A stretch of DNA of 64,000 nt from Streptomyces sp. NBC_01267 (GCF_036241575.1 NZ_CP108455.1:3344001-3408000); one strand, 5' to 3'; shown: positions 16,456 to 25,847, counted from the stretch's first letter. Notes: generated by a model from the sequence alone, not told the origin. Made by a program: numbers and translations.

Positions 16456-17610
16456 ATGTCCGACCCCGTTACCGACTCCGCTGCCGCCCCCGCACCCGCC
16501 TTCGTCCCCGGGCTCGAAGGGGTCGTCGCGTTCGAGACCGAGATCGCCGAACCTGACAAGGAGGGCGGCTCGCTCCGGTACCGCGGTGTCGACATCGAGG
16601 ACCTGGTGGGCCACGTCTCCTACGAGAACGTGTGGGGCCTGCTCGTCGACGGTGCGTTCAGCCCGGGGCTGCCGCCCGCCGAGCCCTTCCCGATCCCCGT
16701 CCACTCCGGTGACGTCCGGGTGGACGTGCAGTCCGCGCTGGCGATGCTCGCGCCGGTCTGGGGGCTGAAGCCGCTGCTCGACATCGACGAGGCGACCGCC
16801 CGCGACAACCTGGCGCGGGCCGCCGTCATGGCGCTCTCGTACGTCGCCCAGTCGGCCCGCGGGCAGGGCAGCCCGATGGTTCCGCAGAGCGAGATCGACA
16901 AGGCCGACACCGTCGTCGAGCGGTTCATGATCCGGTGGCGCGGGGAGCCCGATCCCAAGCACGTCAAGGCAGTTGACGCCTACTGGACGTCCGCCGCCGA
17001 GCACGGGATGAACGCCTCGACCTTCACCGCCCGGGTCATCGCGTCGACCGGCGCGGACGTCGCCGCCGCGCTGTCGGGGGCCGTGGGCGCCATGTCCGGG
17101 CCGCTGCACGGCGGGGCGCCCTCGCGCGTCCTCGGCATGATCGAGGAGATCGAGCGGACGGGCGACGCCCACGCGTACGTCAGGCGGGCCCTGGACAACG
17201 GTGAGCGGCTGATGGGCTTCGGCCACCGCGTCTACCGCGCCGAGGACCCCCGCGCCCGGGTGCTGCGCCGTACGGCCAAGGAGCTGGGCGCGCCGCGGTT
17301 CGAGGTCGCGGAGGCACTGGAGAAGGCGGCGCTGGAGGAACTCCACGCGCGGCGCCCGGACCGGGTGCTGGCCACGAACGTGGAGTTCTGGGCGGCGATC
17401 ATGCTGGACTTCGCGGAGGTCCCGGCGCACATGTTCACGTCGATGTTCACCTGCGCGCGTACGGCGGGCTGGAGCGCGCACATCCTGGAGCAGAAGCGGA
17501 CGGGGCGGCTGGTGCGGCCGTCGGCGCGGTACGTGGGACCCGGGTCGCGGAACCCCCGGGAGATCGAGGGGTTCGCGGACATCAAGGACCTCGCCGACCT
17601 CGCGGGGTGA
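16456..17610 (+). CDS. citA: citrate synthase 2
   Basis: A 384-aa enzyme condensing acetyl-CoA and oxaloacetate. The oxaloacetate and CoA sites are seen in [16 protein letters not shown] and [18 protein letters not shown], followed by [17 protein letters not shown] and the final [12 protein letters not shown]. At the position where classical citrate synthases carry catalytic Asp (NVDF), this protein has Glu (NVEFWAA). ATG 16456 follows GAGGAG. It is transcribed away from pdxH and converges on the TetR gene. It is probably the second, shorter citrate synthase typical of actinobacteria, and 2-methylcitrate synthase activity is an alternative. Confidence 0.88.
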   Translation: MSDPVTDSAAAPAPAFVPGLEGVVAFETEIAEPDKEGGSLRYRGVDIEDLVGHVSYENVWGLLVDGAFSPGLPPAEPFPIPVHSGDVRVDVQSALAMLAPVWGLKPLLDIDEATARDNLARAAVMALSYVAQSARGQGSPMVPQSEIDKADTVVERFMIRWRGEPDPKHVKAVDAYWTSAAEHGMNASTFTARVIASTGADVAAALSGAVGAMSGPLHGGAPSRVLGMIEEIERTGDAHAYVRRALDNGERLMGFGHRVYRAEDPRARVLRRTAKELGAPRFEVAEALEKAALEELHARRPDRVLATNVEFWAAIMLDFAEVPAHMFTSMFTCARTAGWSAHILEQKRTGRLVRPSARYVGPGSRNPREIEGFADIKDLADLAG

Positions 17611-17679
17611 GGTGAGCGGGTGGGGTGGGTGGGGTGAAGTGAGCGGGGTGGGCGGAGGGCGCGCCGGGGTGGGTCCCGC

Positions 17680-18327
17680 TCACCCCAGCGCGCCCTCCAG
17701 CAGCTCTCCCCACTGCGCCACCACGCGCTGCCGCCGCCCCGCGTCGTCCGTCAGCAGGTTGGCGAGGCCCAGGCCCCGGGCCATGTCGAGCAGGCCCTGC
17801 ACCGTCTCGCGTACCCCCGGCACGGACTCGTCCGCGCGGAGCAGTTCCACCGCGATGCGGTGCGACTCGCGGCCCACCCGGGCCTCCAGTTCCGTGACCC
17901 GGGCGTGCAGCTGCGGCTCGTTGGACGCCGCGACCCACAGGTGCAGCGCCGCGCGGAACAGCGGGCCGGTGTACAGGTCGACCAGGGCGGCCACCACCGT
18001 CCGGCGGTCCTGCGGGGGGAGGGTGCGCAGGGCCGTGGAGCGTTCCTCGGCCACGTACTCGACCGCCGCCGTGAACAGGTCCTCGCGGGTGGGGAAGTGG
18101 TGCTGGGCCGCGCCGCGTGAGACGCCCGCGCGTTCGGCGACGGCGGACACCGTGGAGCCTGCCCAGCCGTGTTCGGCCAGGCAGGACACGGCGGCCTCCA
18201 GGAGCCGCTGCCGGGTGGCGCGGCTGCGGTCCTGTTTGGGGCCTCGGAGGTGAGGGCCGGTGCCGGCCTGTCCGCCGCTGCCGTTCTGCCGGGGGCCGCC
18301 GTCGGGGCCTCTGCTCACCACACCCAT
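17680..18327 (-). CDS. TetR-family regulator of the acyl-CoA operon
   Basis: A 215-aa regulator; the HTH is at about 35-80 (STVSAVAERAGVSRGAAQHHF, with the adjoining PTREDLFTAAVEYVA) and a TetR C-terminal ligand domain follows. It is the last gene of the seven-gene minus-strand operon. The start is uncertain: ATG 18327, or GTG 18318, which overlaps the hydratase stop as GTGA; both imply translational coupling. It probably binds an acyl-CoA intermediate and represses the operon through the palindrome at 26757-26783. Confidence 0.8.
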   Translation of the reverse strand: MGVVSRGPDGGPRQNGSGGQAGTGPHLRGPKQDRSRATRQRLLEAAVSCLAEHGWAGSTVSAVAERAGVSRGAAQHHFPTREDLFTAAVEYVAEERSTALRTLPPQDRRTVVAALVDLYTGPLFRAALHLWVAASNEPQLHARVTELEARVGRESHRIAVELLRADESVPGVRETVQGLLDMARGLGLANLLTDDAGRRQRVVAQWGELLEGALG

Positions 18328-19064
18328 GCGGGATCCCGTCGTTCGAGGAAGGCCTGCACACCCTCCCGGGCCTCCGCCGAGGCGAAGAGGGCCGCCGAGC
18401 GGGCGGTCAGGTCTTCCGTATTGCGGTCGAAGTTCTCCAGCACCGTAGCGGTGACCAGGGACTTCGATGCGGCCAGGCCCTGCGGGGAGGCTCTGCGGAG
18501 CCCGTCGAGTACGGCGGCCAGCACCTCGTCGACATCGTCGGCGACCGCGGTGACCAGTCCGGTACGGGCCGCTTCCCCCGCGTCGAAACGTTCCCCGGTG
18601 AGGTAGTAGCGGCCCGCCGCGCGCGGGTCCATGCGCGGGAGCAGCGGCATCGAGATGACGGCGGGGGCCAGGCCGAGCCGGGACTCGGTGAACGCGAAGT
18701 CGGCCGCAGGTCCGGCCAGTGCGATGTCGCACGAGCCGAGCAGGCCGAGCCCGCCCGCCCGGACGTGGCCGGTGACGCGGGCGACGACCGGCTTCGGGTG
18801 GGCGACGACCGCCCGCATCAGCGCCACGAACGCCCCGGGGTCCGCCGGTGCCTTCAGGTCCGCGCCCGCGCAGAAGGTGTTCCCGGTGTGGGCGAGCAGC
18901 ACCGCGCGTACCGAATCGTCCGAGCGGGCCGTCTCCAGCGCCTCCCCGAGTTCGGCGACGAGACGCGCGGAGAGCGCGTTGCGGTTCTTCGGCGAGTCCA
19001 GGGTCAGGGTGGTGATTCCCCGCTCGTGGGCGGTCCTGACGGCCTTCGGTTCGGACGTCGGCAT
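18315..19064 (-). CDS. enoyl-CoA hydratase/isomerase family protein
   Basis: A 249-aa crotonase-fold enzyme with the oxyanion loops NTFCAGADLKAP and HVRAGGLGLLGSCDI. The second catalytic Glu is kept (AFTESRLGLAPA), but the first crotonase Glu position is in GGLGLLG and is not Glu, as in 3-methylglutaconyl-CoA hydratases and related branched-chain enzymes. This fits the operon, in which carboxylation of an unsaturated branched acyl-CoA precedes hydration. The stop overlaps the TetR gene. A 20-bp tandem duplication separates it from the dehydrogenase gene. Confidence 0.85.
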   Translation of the reverse strand: MPTSEPKAVRTAHERGITTLTLDSPKNRNALSARLVAELGEALETARSDDSVRAVLLAHTGNTFCAGADLKAPADPGAFVALMRAVVAHPKPVVARVTGHVRAGGLGLLGSCDIALAGPAADFAFTESRLGLAPAVISMPLLPRMDPRAAGRYYLTGERFDAGEAARTGLVTAVADDVDEVLAAVLDGLRRASPQGLAASKSLVTATVLENFDRNTEDLTARSAALFASAEAREGVQAFLERRDPAWVW

Positions 19065-19072
19065 GCGCGCTT

Positions 19073-19112
19073 CCTCTCTCGATCTCGCACTACCTCTCTC
19101 GATCTCGCACTA
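19073..19112. repeat. 20-bp tandem duplication in the operon
   Basis: The unit CCTCTCTCGATCTCGCACTA occurs twice in tandem in the 62-bp spacer between the dehydrogenase stop and the hydratase start. On the coding strand each copy carries an AGG-rich sequence that can serve as a ribosome-binding site. Confidence 0.85.
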
Positions 19113-19126
19113 CCTCGGAGCGGCTG

Positions 19127-20332
19127 TCAGTACGACTTGGGCAGGCCCAGCGTCTGGTGGGAGATGAAGTTCAGGATCATCTCCCGGCTGACCGGCGCGA
19201 TCCGCGCGACGCGGGACGCGGTGATGAGCGCGGCGAGGCCGTACTCCCGGGTGAGGCCGTTGCCGCCGAGGGTGTGTACGGACTGGTCCACGGCCTTCAC
19301 GCAGGCCTCGCCCGCCGCGAACTTGGCCATGTTGGCGGCCTCCCCCGCGCCGAGGTCGTCGCCCGCGTCGCACAGGGCCGCCGCCTTCTGCATCATCAGC
19401 TTGGCCGTCTCCAGCTCGATGTGGGCCTGTGCGAGCGGGTGCGCGATGGCCTGGTGGGAGCCGATGGGCTCCTTCCAGACCTGCCGGGTCTTCGCGTAGT
19501 CGACGGCCTTGGCGAGCGCGTAGCGGCCCATGCCGATCGCGAAGGCGGCGGTCATGATGCGTTCGGGGTTGAGCCCGGCGAAGAGCTGGAGCAGCCCGGC
19601 GTCCTCGTTGCCGACCAAGGCGTCGGCGGGCACCCGTACGTCGTCCAGAACCAGTTCGAACTGCTTCTCCGGGGCCTGGATCTCCATGTCGATCTGCGTC
19701 CGCCCGAAGCCGGGGGCGTCGCGCGGCACGAGGAAGAGGCAGGGCTTGAGACGCCCGGTCCTGGCGTCCTCGGTGCGGCCGACGATGAGCGTCGCGTCGG
19801 CCATGTCCACCCCGGATATGAAGACCTTCCGCCCGGTGAGCAGCCAGTCCTCGCCGTCGCGGCGGGCGGTGGTGGTGATGCGGTGCGAGTTGGACCCGGC
19901 GTCGGGTTCGGTGATGCCGAAGGCCAGGGTGAGGCTGCCGTCGGCGAGGCCGGGCAACCACTTCTGCTTCTGTGCCTCGGTCCCGAAGCGGGCGATGACC
20001 GTGCCGCAGATGGCGGGCGAGACGACCATCATCAGCAGCGGGCAGCCGGCGGCCCCCAACTCCTCCAGCACGATGGAGAGTTCGGTGATGCCGCCGCCTC
20101 CGCCGCCGTACTCCTCGGGGAGGCTCACACCGAGGTAGCCGAGCTTGGCGGCCTCGGTCCACAGGGCCTGCCGGTCGTAGTCACGGTGGGTGCCGCCCGC
20201 GTGCCGCTTGCCGAGTGCGGCGACGGCGGCGCGCAGCGCCTGGTGCTCTTCGGTTTCGAGGACAGTGCTCTTGCGGGCGGTGCTCTTGCCTGCGGTGCTC
20301 TTGCCGGCGGTGCTGTTGCGGGCGGTGCTCAT
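19127..20332 (-). CDS. acyl-CoA dehydrogenase (isovaleryl-CoA-like Glu position)
   Basis: A 401-aa FAD enzyme for alpha,beta-desaturation of an acyl-CoA. FAD/substrate motifs are AFGITEPDAGSNSHRI, WLLTGRKVFISG and SVHTLGGNGLTREYG. At the position of the MCAD-type base (YEGT) it has RIAPVS, whereas GLNPERIMTAAFAIG supplies a Glu in the place used by isovaleryl-CoA dehydrogenases, which suggests a branched substrate. Unusually, the N-terminus has pentapeptide repeats (STAGKSTAGKSTARKST) encoded by 15-bp tandem repeats before the normal start of the family at about residue 22. Confidence 0.85.
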   Translation of the reverse strand: MSTARNSTAGKSTAGKSTARKSTVLETEEHQALRAAVAALGKRHAGGTHRDYDRQALWTEAAKLGYLGVSLPEEYGGGGGGITELSIVLEELGAAGCPLLMMVVSPAICGTVIARFGTEAQKQKWLPGLADGSLTLAFGITEPDAGSNSHRITTTARRDGEDWLLTGRKVFISGVDMADATLIVGRTEDARTGRLKPCLFLVPRDAPGFGRTQIDMEIQAPEKQFELVLDDVRVPADALVGNEDAGLLQLFAGLNPERIMTAAFAIGMGRYALAKAVDYAKTRQVWKEPIGSHQAIAHPLAQAHIELETAKLMMQKAAALCDAGDDLGAGEAANMAKFAAGEACVKAVDQSVHTLGGNGLTREYGLAALITASRVARIAPVSREMILNFISHQTLGLPKSY

Positions 20333-20407
20333 GGCTTCGGTTCCTCCTGAACGGCGGACTGGACAGCGGACTGAGCGACGGGCAGGGGTGTTGCATCGGC
20401 CGTCGAG

Positions 20408-22339
20408 CTAGGCGTCGGGCAGGGCGTCTTCTGCCGGTTCGCGTACGACGGCGAGCAGCGCGCCGACCTCGACCTGGCGGCCGGGGGCGGCGTGGAGTGC
20501 GGTGAGCGTGCCGGAGGCGGGAGCCGTGATGCGGTGCTCCATCTTCATCGCCTCCAGCCAGATCAGCGGCTGCCCGGCGGCGACCTCGGCCCCGACCGCG
20601 AGCCCTTCCGCGACACGGACGACGGTGCCGGGCATCGGGGCCAGCAGCGATCCCGGGGCGGTACGGGTCGTGAGGTCGGGGAAGCGGGGCAGCCGGGTGA
20701 AGGTGTGCGGGCCGACGTGGGTCCGGTCGCCGTACACCGCGACGTCGAACTTCCTCAGTACGCCGTCGACTTCGAGCGCCACACGGTCGGGCGCCGCGCG
20801 GTGCAGCCGCACATCCGGGAAGCCCTCGGCGTGCAGCCCGTCGCGGGTGACCCGGTAGCGGATCTCGTGCGTGGCGCCGTCCGGCTCCGAGCGGTACGTC
20901 TTGGTCTGCGGCTGGGACGGGACGTTCCGCCAGCCGCCGATCCGCGCGCGGGCCGCGTCGGCGAGGGCCGCGGCGAGGGCGGCGAGCGGGTCGGGGGCGG
21001 GGGTGGTGAGCTCGGGCAGATGGCGGTCGTAGAAGCCGGTGTCGATGCGGGCCGCGGTGAAGTCCGGGTGGCGCAGGGACCGTACGAGCAGGTCACGGTT
21101 GGTGGCCGGGCCGTGCACGTGCGCCCGGTCGAGGGCGTGGGCGAGCTTGCGGACGGCTTCGGCGCGGGTGGGCGCGTGGGCGATGACCTTGGCGAGCATC
21201 GGGTCGTAGTGGACGGACACCGTGTCGCCGTCGGTGTAGCCGGTGTCGAGACGCAGGGCAGGCGCCCCGCCTACCGGTAGGTCCGGTAGGCGGAGCCGGT
21301 GCAGGACGCCGGTCTGCGGGGCCCAGTCGTGGGCCGGGTCCTCCGCGTACAGCCGGGCCTCGACGGCATGGCCGTTCGGGGGCGGCGGGCCGTCGGGCGG
21401 GAGCGGTGCGCCCTCCGCGGTACGGATCTGGAGCGCGACCAGGTCGAGGCCGAACACCGCCTCGGTGACGGGGTGTTCGACCTGGAGGCGGGTGTTCATC
21501 TCCAGGAAGTACGCCCGGTCGCCGCCCTCCGCCACCAGGAACTCCACGGTGCCCGCGCCCTGGTAGTCGACCGCACGGGCCGCCGCGGTGGCGGCCTCGC
21601 GGAGAGTACGGCGCAGCGCGTCGGACAGGCCGGGCGCGGGGGCCTCCTCGATGACCTTCTGGTGGCGGCGCTGGAGGGAGCAGTCACGGGTGCCGAGCGT
21701 CCAGACCGTGCCGTACGCGTCGGCCATGACCTGCACCTCGACGTGCCGCCCGCGCTCCACGTACGGCTCGGCGAAGACCTCACCGTCCCCGAAGGCCGAC
21801 CGCGCCTCGGCGACAGCTGCCTCCAACTCGCCTTCCAGGCAGCTCAGTTCCCGTACGACGCGCATGCCGCGCCCACCCCCGCCCGCCGCTGCCTTGAGGA
21901 GGAGCGGCAGGTCGGCTGCGGTCGCGGTGTCCGGGTCGACGGGGGCGAGCAGCGGGACCCCGGCGTCGGCCATCAGCTTCTTGGCGCGGGTCTTGGAGGC
22001 CATCGACTCGATGGCCTCGGCGGACGGGCCGATCCAGGTCAGACCGGCGTCGGTGACGGCGCGGGCGAAGGCGGCGTTCTCGGAGAGGAAGCCGTAGCCG
22101 GGGTGGACGGCGTCGGCCCCGGCCGCGCGGGCCGCCGCCACGAGGAGGTCGCCGCGCAGATACGTGTCGGCGGGGGCGGTGCCCGGCAGCCGTACGGCGG
22201 TGTCGGCCTCCCGTACGTGCAGGGCGTCCGCGTCGGCGTCCGAGTGGACGGCGACCGTGGAGATGCCCAGCTCACGGCAGGTGCGGAAGATGCGGCAGGC
22301 GATCTCGCCGCGGTTGGCGACCAGGAGGGAGGTGATCAC
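20408..22339 (-). CDS. acyl-CoA carboxylase biotin carboxylase/BCCP subunit
   Basis: A 643-aa fused subunit: biotin carboxylase (about 1-445; ATP-grasp loop KAAAGGGGRGM, signature EMNTRLQVEHPVTE), a BT-like linker domain, and a C-terminal biotinyl domain with EAMKMEH, biotinylated Lys near residue 599. With the adjacent carboxyltransferase it should carboxylate a branched unsaturated acyl-CoA such as 3-methylcrotonyl- or geranyl-CoA; acetyl/propionyl-CoA is less likely given the partners. GTG 22339 is preferred (GAGGA 5 nt upstream and VITSLLVANRGEIA is the usual start); an ATG at 22354 lies inside a triplicated repeat. Confidence 0.9.
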   Translation of the reverse strand: MITSLLVANRGEIACRIFRTCRELGISTVAVHSDADADALHVREADTAVRLPGTAPADTYLRGDLLVAAARAAGADAVHPGYGFLSENAAFARAVTDAGLTWIGPSAEAIESMASKTRAKKLMADAGVPLLAPVDPDTATAADLPLLLKAAAGGGGRGMRVVRELSCLEGELEAAVAEARSAFGDGEVFAEPYVERGRHVEVQVMADAYGTVWTLGTRDCSLQRRHQKVIEEAPAPGLSDALRRTLREAATAAARAVDYQGAGTVEFLVAEGGDRAYFLEMNTRLQVEHPVTEAVFGLDLVALQIRTAEGAPLPPDGPPPPNGHAVEARLYAEDPAHDWAPQTGVLHRLRLPDLPVGGAPALRLDTGYTDGDTVSVHYDPMLAKVIAHAPTRAEAVRKLAHALDRAHVHGPATNRDLLVRSLRHPDFTAARIDTGFYDRHLPELTTPAPDPLAALAAALADAARARIGGWRNVPSQPQTKTYRSEPDGATHEIRYRVTRDGLHAEGFPDVRLHRAAPDRVALEVDGVLRKFDVAVYGDRTHVGPHTFTRLPRFPDLTTRTAPGSLLAPMPGTVVRVAEGLAVGAEVAAGQPLIWLEAMKMEHRITAPASGTLTALHAAPGRQVEVGALLAVVREPAEDALPDA

Positions 22340-22342
22340 GTT

Positions 22343-22384
22343 CGTCCTCAACATCTCGTCCTCAACATCTCGTCCTCAACATCT
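22343..22384. repeat. 14-bp unit x3 at a translation start
   Basis: On the coding (minus) strand the unit AGATGTTGAGGACG occurs three times in a row between the carboxyltransferase stop and the biotin carboxylase start. Each copy contains an ATG and a GAGGA sequence. Since 14 is not a multiple of 3, the three ATGs lie in different frames. Confidence 0.85.
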
Positions 22385-22389
22385 CGTGC

Positions 22390-23991
22390 TCACATCCGGA
22401 AGATGCCGAAGCCGCCGCGGGCGCCCTCGACCGGTGCGTTGTGGATGGCGGACAGGCACAGTCCGAGGACGGTCCTGGTGTCGCGCGGGTCGATGACCCC
22501 GTCGTCGTACAGCCGCCCGGACAGGAACATCGGCAGCGACTCCGACTCGATCTGCTGCTCGACCATGGCGCGCAGCGCGGCGTCCGCCTCGTCGTCGTAC
22601 GGCTGCCCCTTGGCCTGCGCGGAGGCGCGGGCGACGATCGACAGCACGCCCGCGAGCTGCTGCGGGCCCATCACGGCGGACTTGGCGCTGGGCCAGGCGA
22701 AGAGGAACCGGGGGTCGTAGGCCCTCCCGCACATGCCGTAGTGGCCCGCGCCGTACGAGGCGCCCATCAGGACGGAGAGGTGCGGGACCTTCGAGTTGGA
22801 GACGGCGTTGATCATCATCGCGCCGTGTTTGATGATGCCGCCCTGCTCGTACTCCTTGCCGACCATGTAGCCGGTGGTGTTGTGCAGGAAGAGCAGCGGG
22901 ATGTCGCGCTGGTTGGCCAGCTGGACGAACTGGGCGGCCTTCTGCGACTCCTCGGAGAACAGCACGCCCTGCGCGTTGGCGAGGATGCCGACGGGGTAGC
23001 CGTGCAGCTCGGCCCAGCCGGTGACGAGGCTCGGGCCGTAGAGCGGCTTGAACGCGTCGAAGTCCGAGCCGTCGGTGATGCGGGCGATGACCTCCAGCGG
23101 GTCGAAGGGGGTCTTCAGGTCGCCGGGGACGATGCCGAGGAGTTCGTCCTCGTCGTGCTTCGGCGGGACAGCCGGTCCCGGCGGATCGGCTTGCGCCTTG
23201 CGCCAGTTGAGGCGGGCGACGACCCGGCGGGCCTGACGCAGGGCGTCCGGTTCGTCGTGCGCGAGGTAGTCGGCGAGGCCGGAGACCCGGGCGTGCATCT
23301 CGGCGCCGCCGAGCGACTCGTCGTCGGACTCCTCGCCGGTCGCCATCTTGACCAGCGGCGGACCGCCGAGGAAGACCTTGGACCGTTCCTTGATCATGAT
23401 GACGTGGTCGGACATGCCGGGGACGTACGCGCCGCCCGCCGTGGAATTGCCGAAGACGACGGCGATGGTGGGGATTCCGGCGGCGGAGAGCCGGGTGAGG
23501 TCCCGGAAGAGCGCGCCGCCGGGGATGAAGATCTCCTTCTGGGACGGCAGATCGGCGCCGCCGGACTCGACCAGGCTGATGCACGGGAGGCGGTTGGCGT
23601 ACGCGATCTCGTTGGCCCGGAAGGCCTTCTTGAGCGTCCAGGCGTTGCTCGCGCCGCCCCGCACGGTGGGGTCGTTGGCGGTGATCAGGCACTCGACGCC
23701 CTCGACGGTGCCGATGCCGGTGACCATGGACGCACCGAGCGGGTAGTCGGTGCCCCAGGCGGCCAGCGGGGACAGCTCCAGGAAGGGGGTGTCCTCGTCG
23801 ATGAGCAGCTCGATGCGTTCGCGGGCGAGGAGTTTGCCGCGCTTGCGGTGCCGGGCGACGTACTTCTCGCCGCCCCCGGCCAGGGACTTGGTGTGTTCGG
23901 CCTCCAGCGCGGCGATCTTGGCGAGCATGGCTTCGCGGTGGGCGGTGTACTCGGTGGAGGTGGGGTCGATCGCGGTACGCAGCGTCGTCAT
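22390..23991 (-). CDS. acyl-CoA carboxylase carboxyltransferase subunit
   Basis: A 533-aa protein of the MCC/geranyl-CoA carboxylase beta type. N-terminal and C-terminal carboxyltransferase halves are visible: RHRKRGKLLARERIELLID, the oxyanion-type glycines LVESGGADLPSQKEIF, GNSTAGGAYVPGMSDH in the first half, and NTTGYMVGKEYEQGGIIKHG and MGASYGAGHYGMCGRAYDP in the second. These long conserved blocks match methylcrotonyl-CoA carboxylase beta better than propionyl-CoA carboxylase. Its ATG overlaps the AtuA-like stop as ATGA. Confidence 0.9.
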   Translation of the reverse strand: MTTLRTAIDPTSTEYTAHREAMLAKIAALEAEHTKSLAGGGEKYVARHRKRGKLLARERIELLIDEDTPFLELSPLAAWGTDYPLGASMVTGIGTVEGVECLITANDPTVRGGASNAWTLKKAFRANEIAYANRLPCISLVESGGADLPSQKEIFIPGGALFRDLTRLSAAGIPTIAVVFGNSTAGGAYVPGMSDHVIMIKERSKVFLGGPPLVKMATGEESDDESLGGAEMHARVSGLADYLAHDEPDALRQARRVVARLNWRKAQADPPGPAVPPKHDEDELLGIVPGDLKTPFDPLEVIARITDGSDFDAFKPLYGPSLVTGWAELHGYPVGILANAQGVLFSEESQKAAQFVQLANQRDIPLLFLHNTTGYMVGKEYEQGGIIKHGAMMINAVSNSKVPHLSVLMGASYGAGHYGMCGRAYDPRFLFAWPSAKSAVMGPQQLAGVLSIVARASAQAKGQPYDDEADAALRAMVEQQIESESLPMFLSGRLYDDGVIDPRDTRTVLGLCLSAIHNAPVEGARGGFGIFRM

Positions 23992-25847
23992 CGGGCCGCC
24001 TCTTCCTGCCCCGCCAACAGGGCTTCCGGTATGTCCAGAAGCAGGGCTTCCGGGATGTCCAGTTCACGGGAGCGCAGCCACTCGCCCAGGGCCTTGGCCT
24101 GCGGGTCGAAGCGGGCCTGCGCGGCGACGCCCTCGCCCAGCAGCCCCTCGACCACGAAGTTCAGGGCGCGCAGATTCGGCAGGGGGTGGCGGGTGACGGT
24201 CAACCGGCCCGTCTCCGGGAGCAGTTCCTTGAACCGCTCCACGGTCAGGGTGTGCGCCAGCCAGCGCCAGGCGTCGTCGGTACGCACCCAAACGCCGACG
24301 TTCGCGTCCCCGCCCTTGTCGCCGCTGCGTGCTCCGGCGACGCGGCCGAGCGGGGCGCGGCGTACGGGGGTGTTCGCGGGCGGTGGGTCGGGCAGGGCAG
24401 GATCGGCCACCGGCTCCAGCGGGCGGGTCACCGGTGGGGCGGGCGGCCTGGGCACCAGGGGATCCGGCACCGGTTCCAACGGGCGGGTCACCGGCGGGTC
24501 GGGTACCGTCACCCGCCGCCCGTCCGGCAGTACGGCCACCTGCCGCACCTCCGCCCGGTCCACGTACACCGCGTCGAAGACCCCGTACGGCGCGCCCTTC
24601 CCCGGCGGGGCCGTCACATGGAACCCGGGGTAGCTCCCGAGCGCCAGCTCGATCGCGGCCCCGGTCACCCCCCGCCCCACGGCCTCCGCCGACCCGTCCC
24701 GCACCACGAGCCGCAGCAGCGCACTCGCGCACTCCTCGGTCGCCGCATCGGGCCGGTCCGTCCGGGACAGCTCCCAACACACCTCTTCCGGACGGGACTT
24801 GCCGAACGCATCCGTCACCTGCTCGCGCACCAGCGCGGCCTTGGCGTCGATGTCGAGGCCGGTCAGGACGAACACCACTTCGTTCCGCCAGCCCCCGATC
24901 CGGGTCACGCCGGCCTTGAGCGTCGGCGGGGGCGCTTCACCGCGTATGCCGCTGCCCGCTGCACCTTCGCTCAGCGCACCGTCGCCCCCTGCACCACCGG
25001 CCCCTTCACCCCCGCCCCCTGTGCCGTCGATCCGCACCCGGTCGGGTCCGTCCTGGGTCAGCCGTACGGTGTCGAGCCGCGCCGTGACGTCGGGTCCCGC
25101 GTACCGGGCGCCGCCCGTCTCGTACAGCAGCTGCGCGGTGACCGTTCCTACGTCGACGACGCCGCCCGTGCCGGGGTGCTTGGTCACGACCGACGAGCCG
25201 TCCTCGTACAGCTCGGCCAGCGGGAAGCCCGGATGCCGTACGTCGTGCCCGGTGAAGAAGGAGTAGTTGCCGCCGGTCGCCTGGGTGCCGCACTCCAGCA
25301 CATGCCCGGCGACCACCGCCCCGGCCAGCCGGTCCAGGTCGTCGGGGCCCCAGCCGAAGTGCCAGGCGGCGGGGCCGGTGACCAGCGCCGCGTCCGTGAC
25401 GCGCCCCGTCACCACCACCTCCGCACCGGCCCGCAGGCACTCCGCGATCCCGGCACCGCCGAGGTAGGCGTTGGCGGTGAGCGCGCCTTCGGGCAACGGC
25501 AGCGCATCACCCTCCACGTGCGCGACGCGCGTGGGCACCCCCACCCGCGTACTCAACTCCCTTACGGCGTCGGCGAGACCGGCCGGGTTGAGACCTCCCG
25601 CGTTGACCACGATCCGCACGCCCCGGTCGTGCGCCTCGCCCAGGTTCTCCTCCAGCTGACGCAGGAAGGTCTTGGCGTAGCCGAGGGCGGGGTTCTTCAG
25701 GCGGTCGCGGCCGAGGATGAGCATGGTCAGCTCGGCGAGGTAGTCGCCGGTCAGGACGTCGAGCTGCCCGCCGGTGAGCATCTCCCGCATCGCGTCGAAA
25801 CGGTCTCCGTAGAAACCGGAGGCGTTGCCTATCCGGAGCGGCCTCAC
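23988..25847 (-). CDS. AtuA-like (DUF1446) acyclic-terpene-utilisation family protein
   Basis: A 619-aa protein with the AtuA/DUF1446 domain (about 1-440; IGNASGFYGDRFDAMREML, VVNAGGLNPAGLADAVREL, GRVTDAALVTGPAAWHFGW) and a C-terminal AtuA-like domain (about 505-600; GARSGDKGGDANVGVWVRT). The two are joined by a Pro-rich linker in which PVTRPLEPV occurs twice. The extreme C-terminus repeats LDIPEALL in tandem. The biochemical role of AtuA is not established; it co-occurs with carboxylase genes for citronellol or leucine-like degradation. The GTG start overlaps the upstream stop as GTGA. Confidence 0.85.
   Translation of the reverse strand: MRPLRIGNASGFYGDRFDAMREMLTGGQLDVLTGDYLAELTMLILGRDRLKNPALGYAKTFLRQLEENLGEAHDRGVRIVVNAGGLNPAGLADAVRELSTRVGVPTRVAHVEGDALPLPEGALTANAYLGGAGIAECLRAGAEVVVTGRVTDAALVTGPAAWHFGWGPDDLDRLAGAVVAGHVLECGTQATGGNYSFFTGHDVRHPGFPLAELYEDGSSVVTKHPGTGGVVDVGTVTAQLLYETGGARYAGPDVTARLDTVRLTQDGPDRVRIDGTGGGGEGAGGAGGDGALSEGAAGSGIRGEAPPPTLKAGVTRIGGWRNEVVFVLTGLDIDAKAALVREQVTDAFGKSRPEEVCWELSRTDRPDAATEECASALLRLVVRDGSAEAVGRGVTGAAIELALGSYPGFHVTAPPGKGAPYGVFDAVYVDRAEVRQVAVLPDGRRVTVPDPPVTRPLEPVPDPLVPRPPAPPVTRPLEPVADPALPDPPPANTPVRRAPLGRVAGARSGDKGGDANVGVWVRTDDAWRWLAHTLTVERFKELLPETGRLTVTRHPLPNLRALNFVVEGLLGEGVAAQARFDPQAKALGEWLRSRELDIPEALLLDIPEALLAGQEEAAR

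Noticed and set aside
22441..24633. Very long plus-strand open frame opposite the carboxyltransferase and AtuA-like genes
   Set aside because: Its translation has no recognisable domain, is biased in Gly/Arg/Val as expected of antisense to GC-rich codons, and both minus-strand genes are unmistakable.
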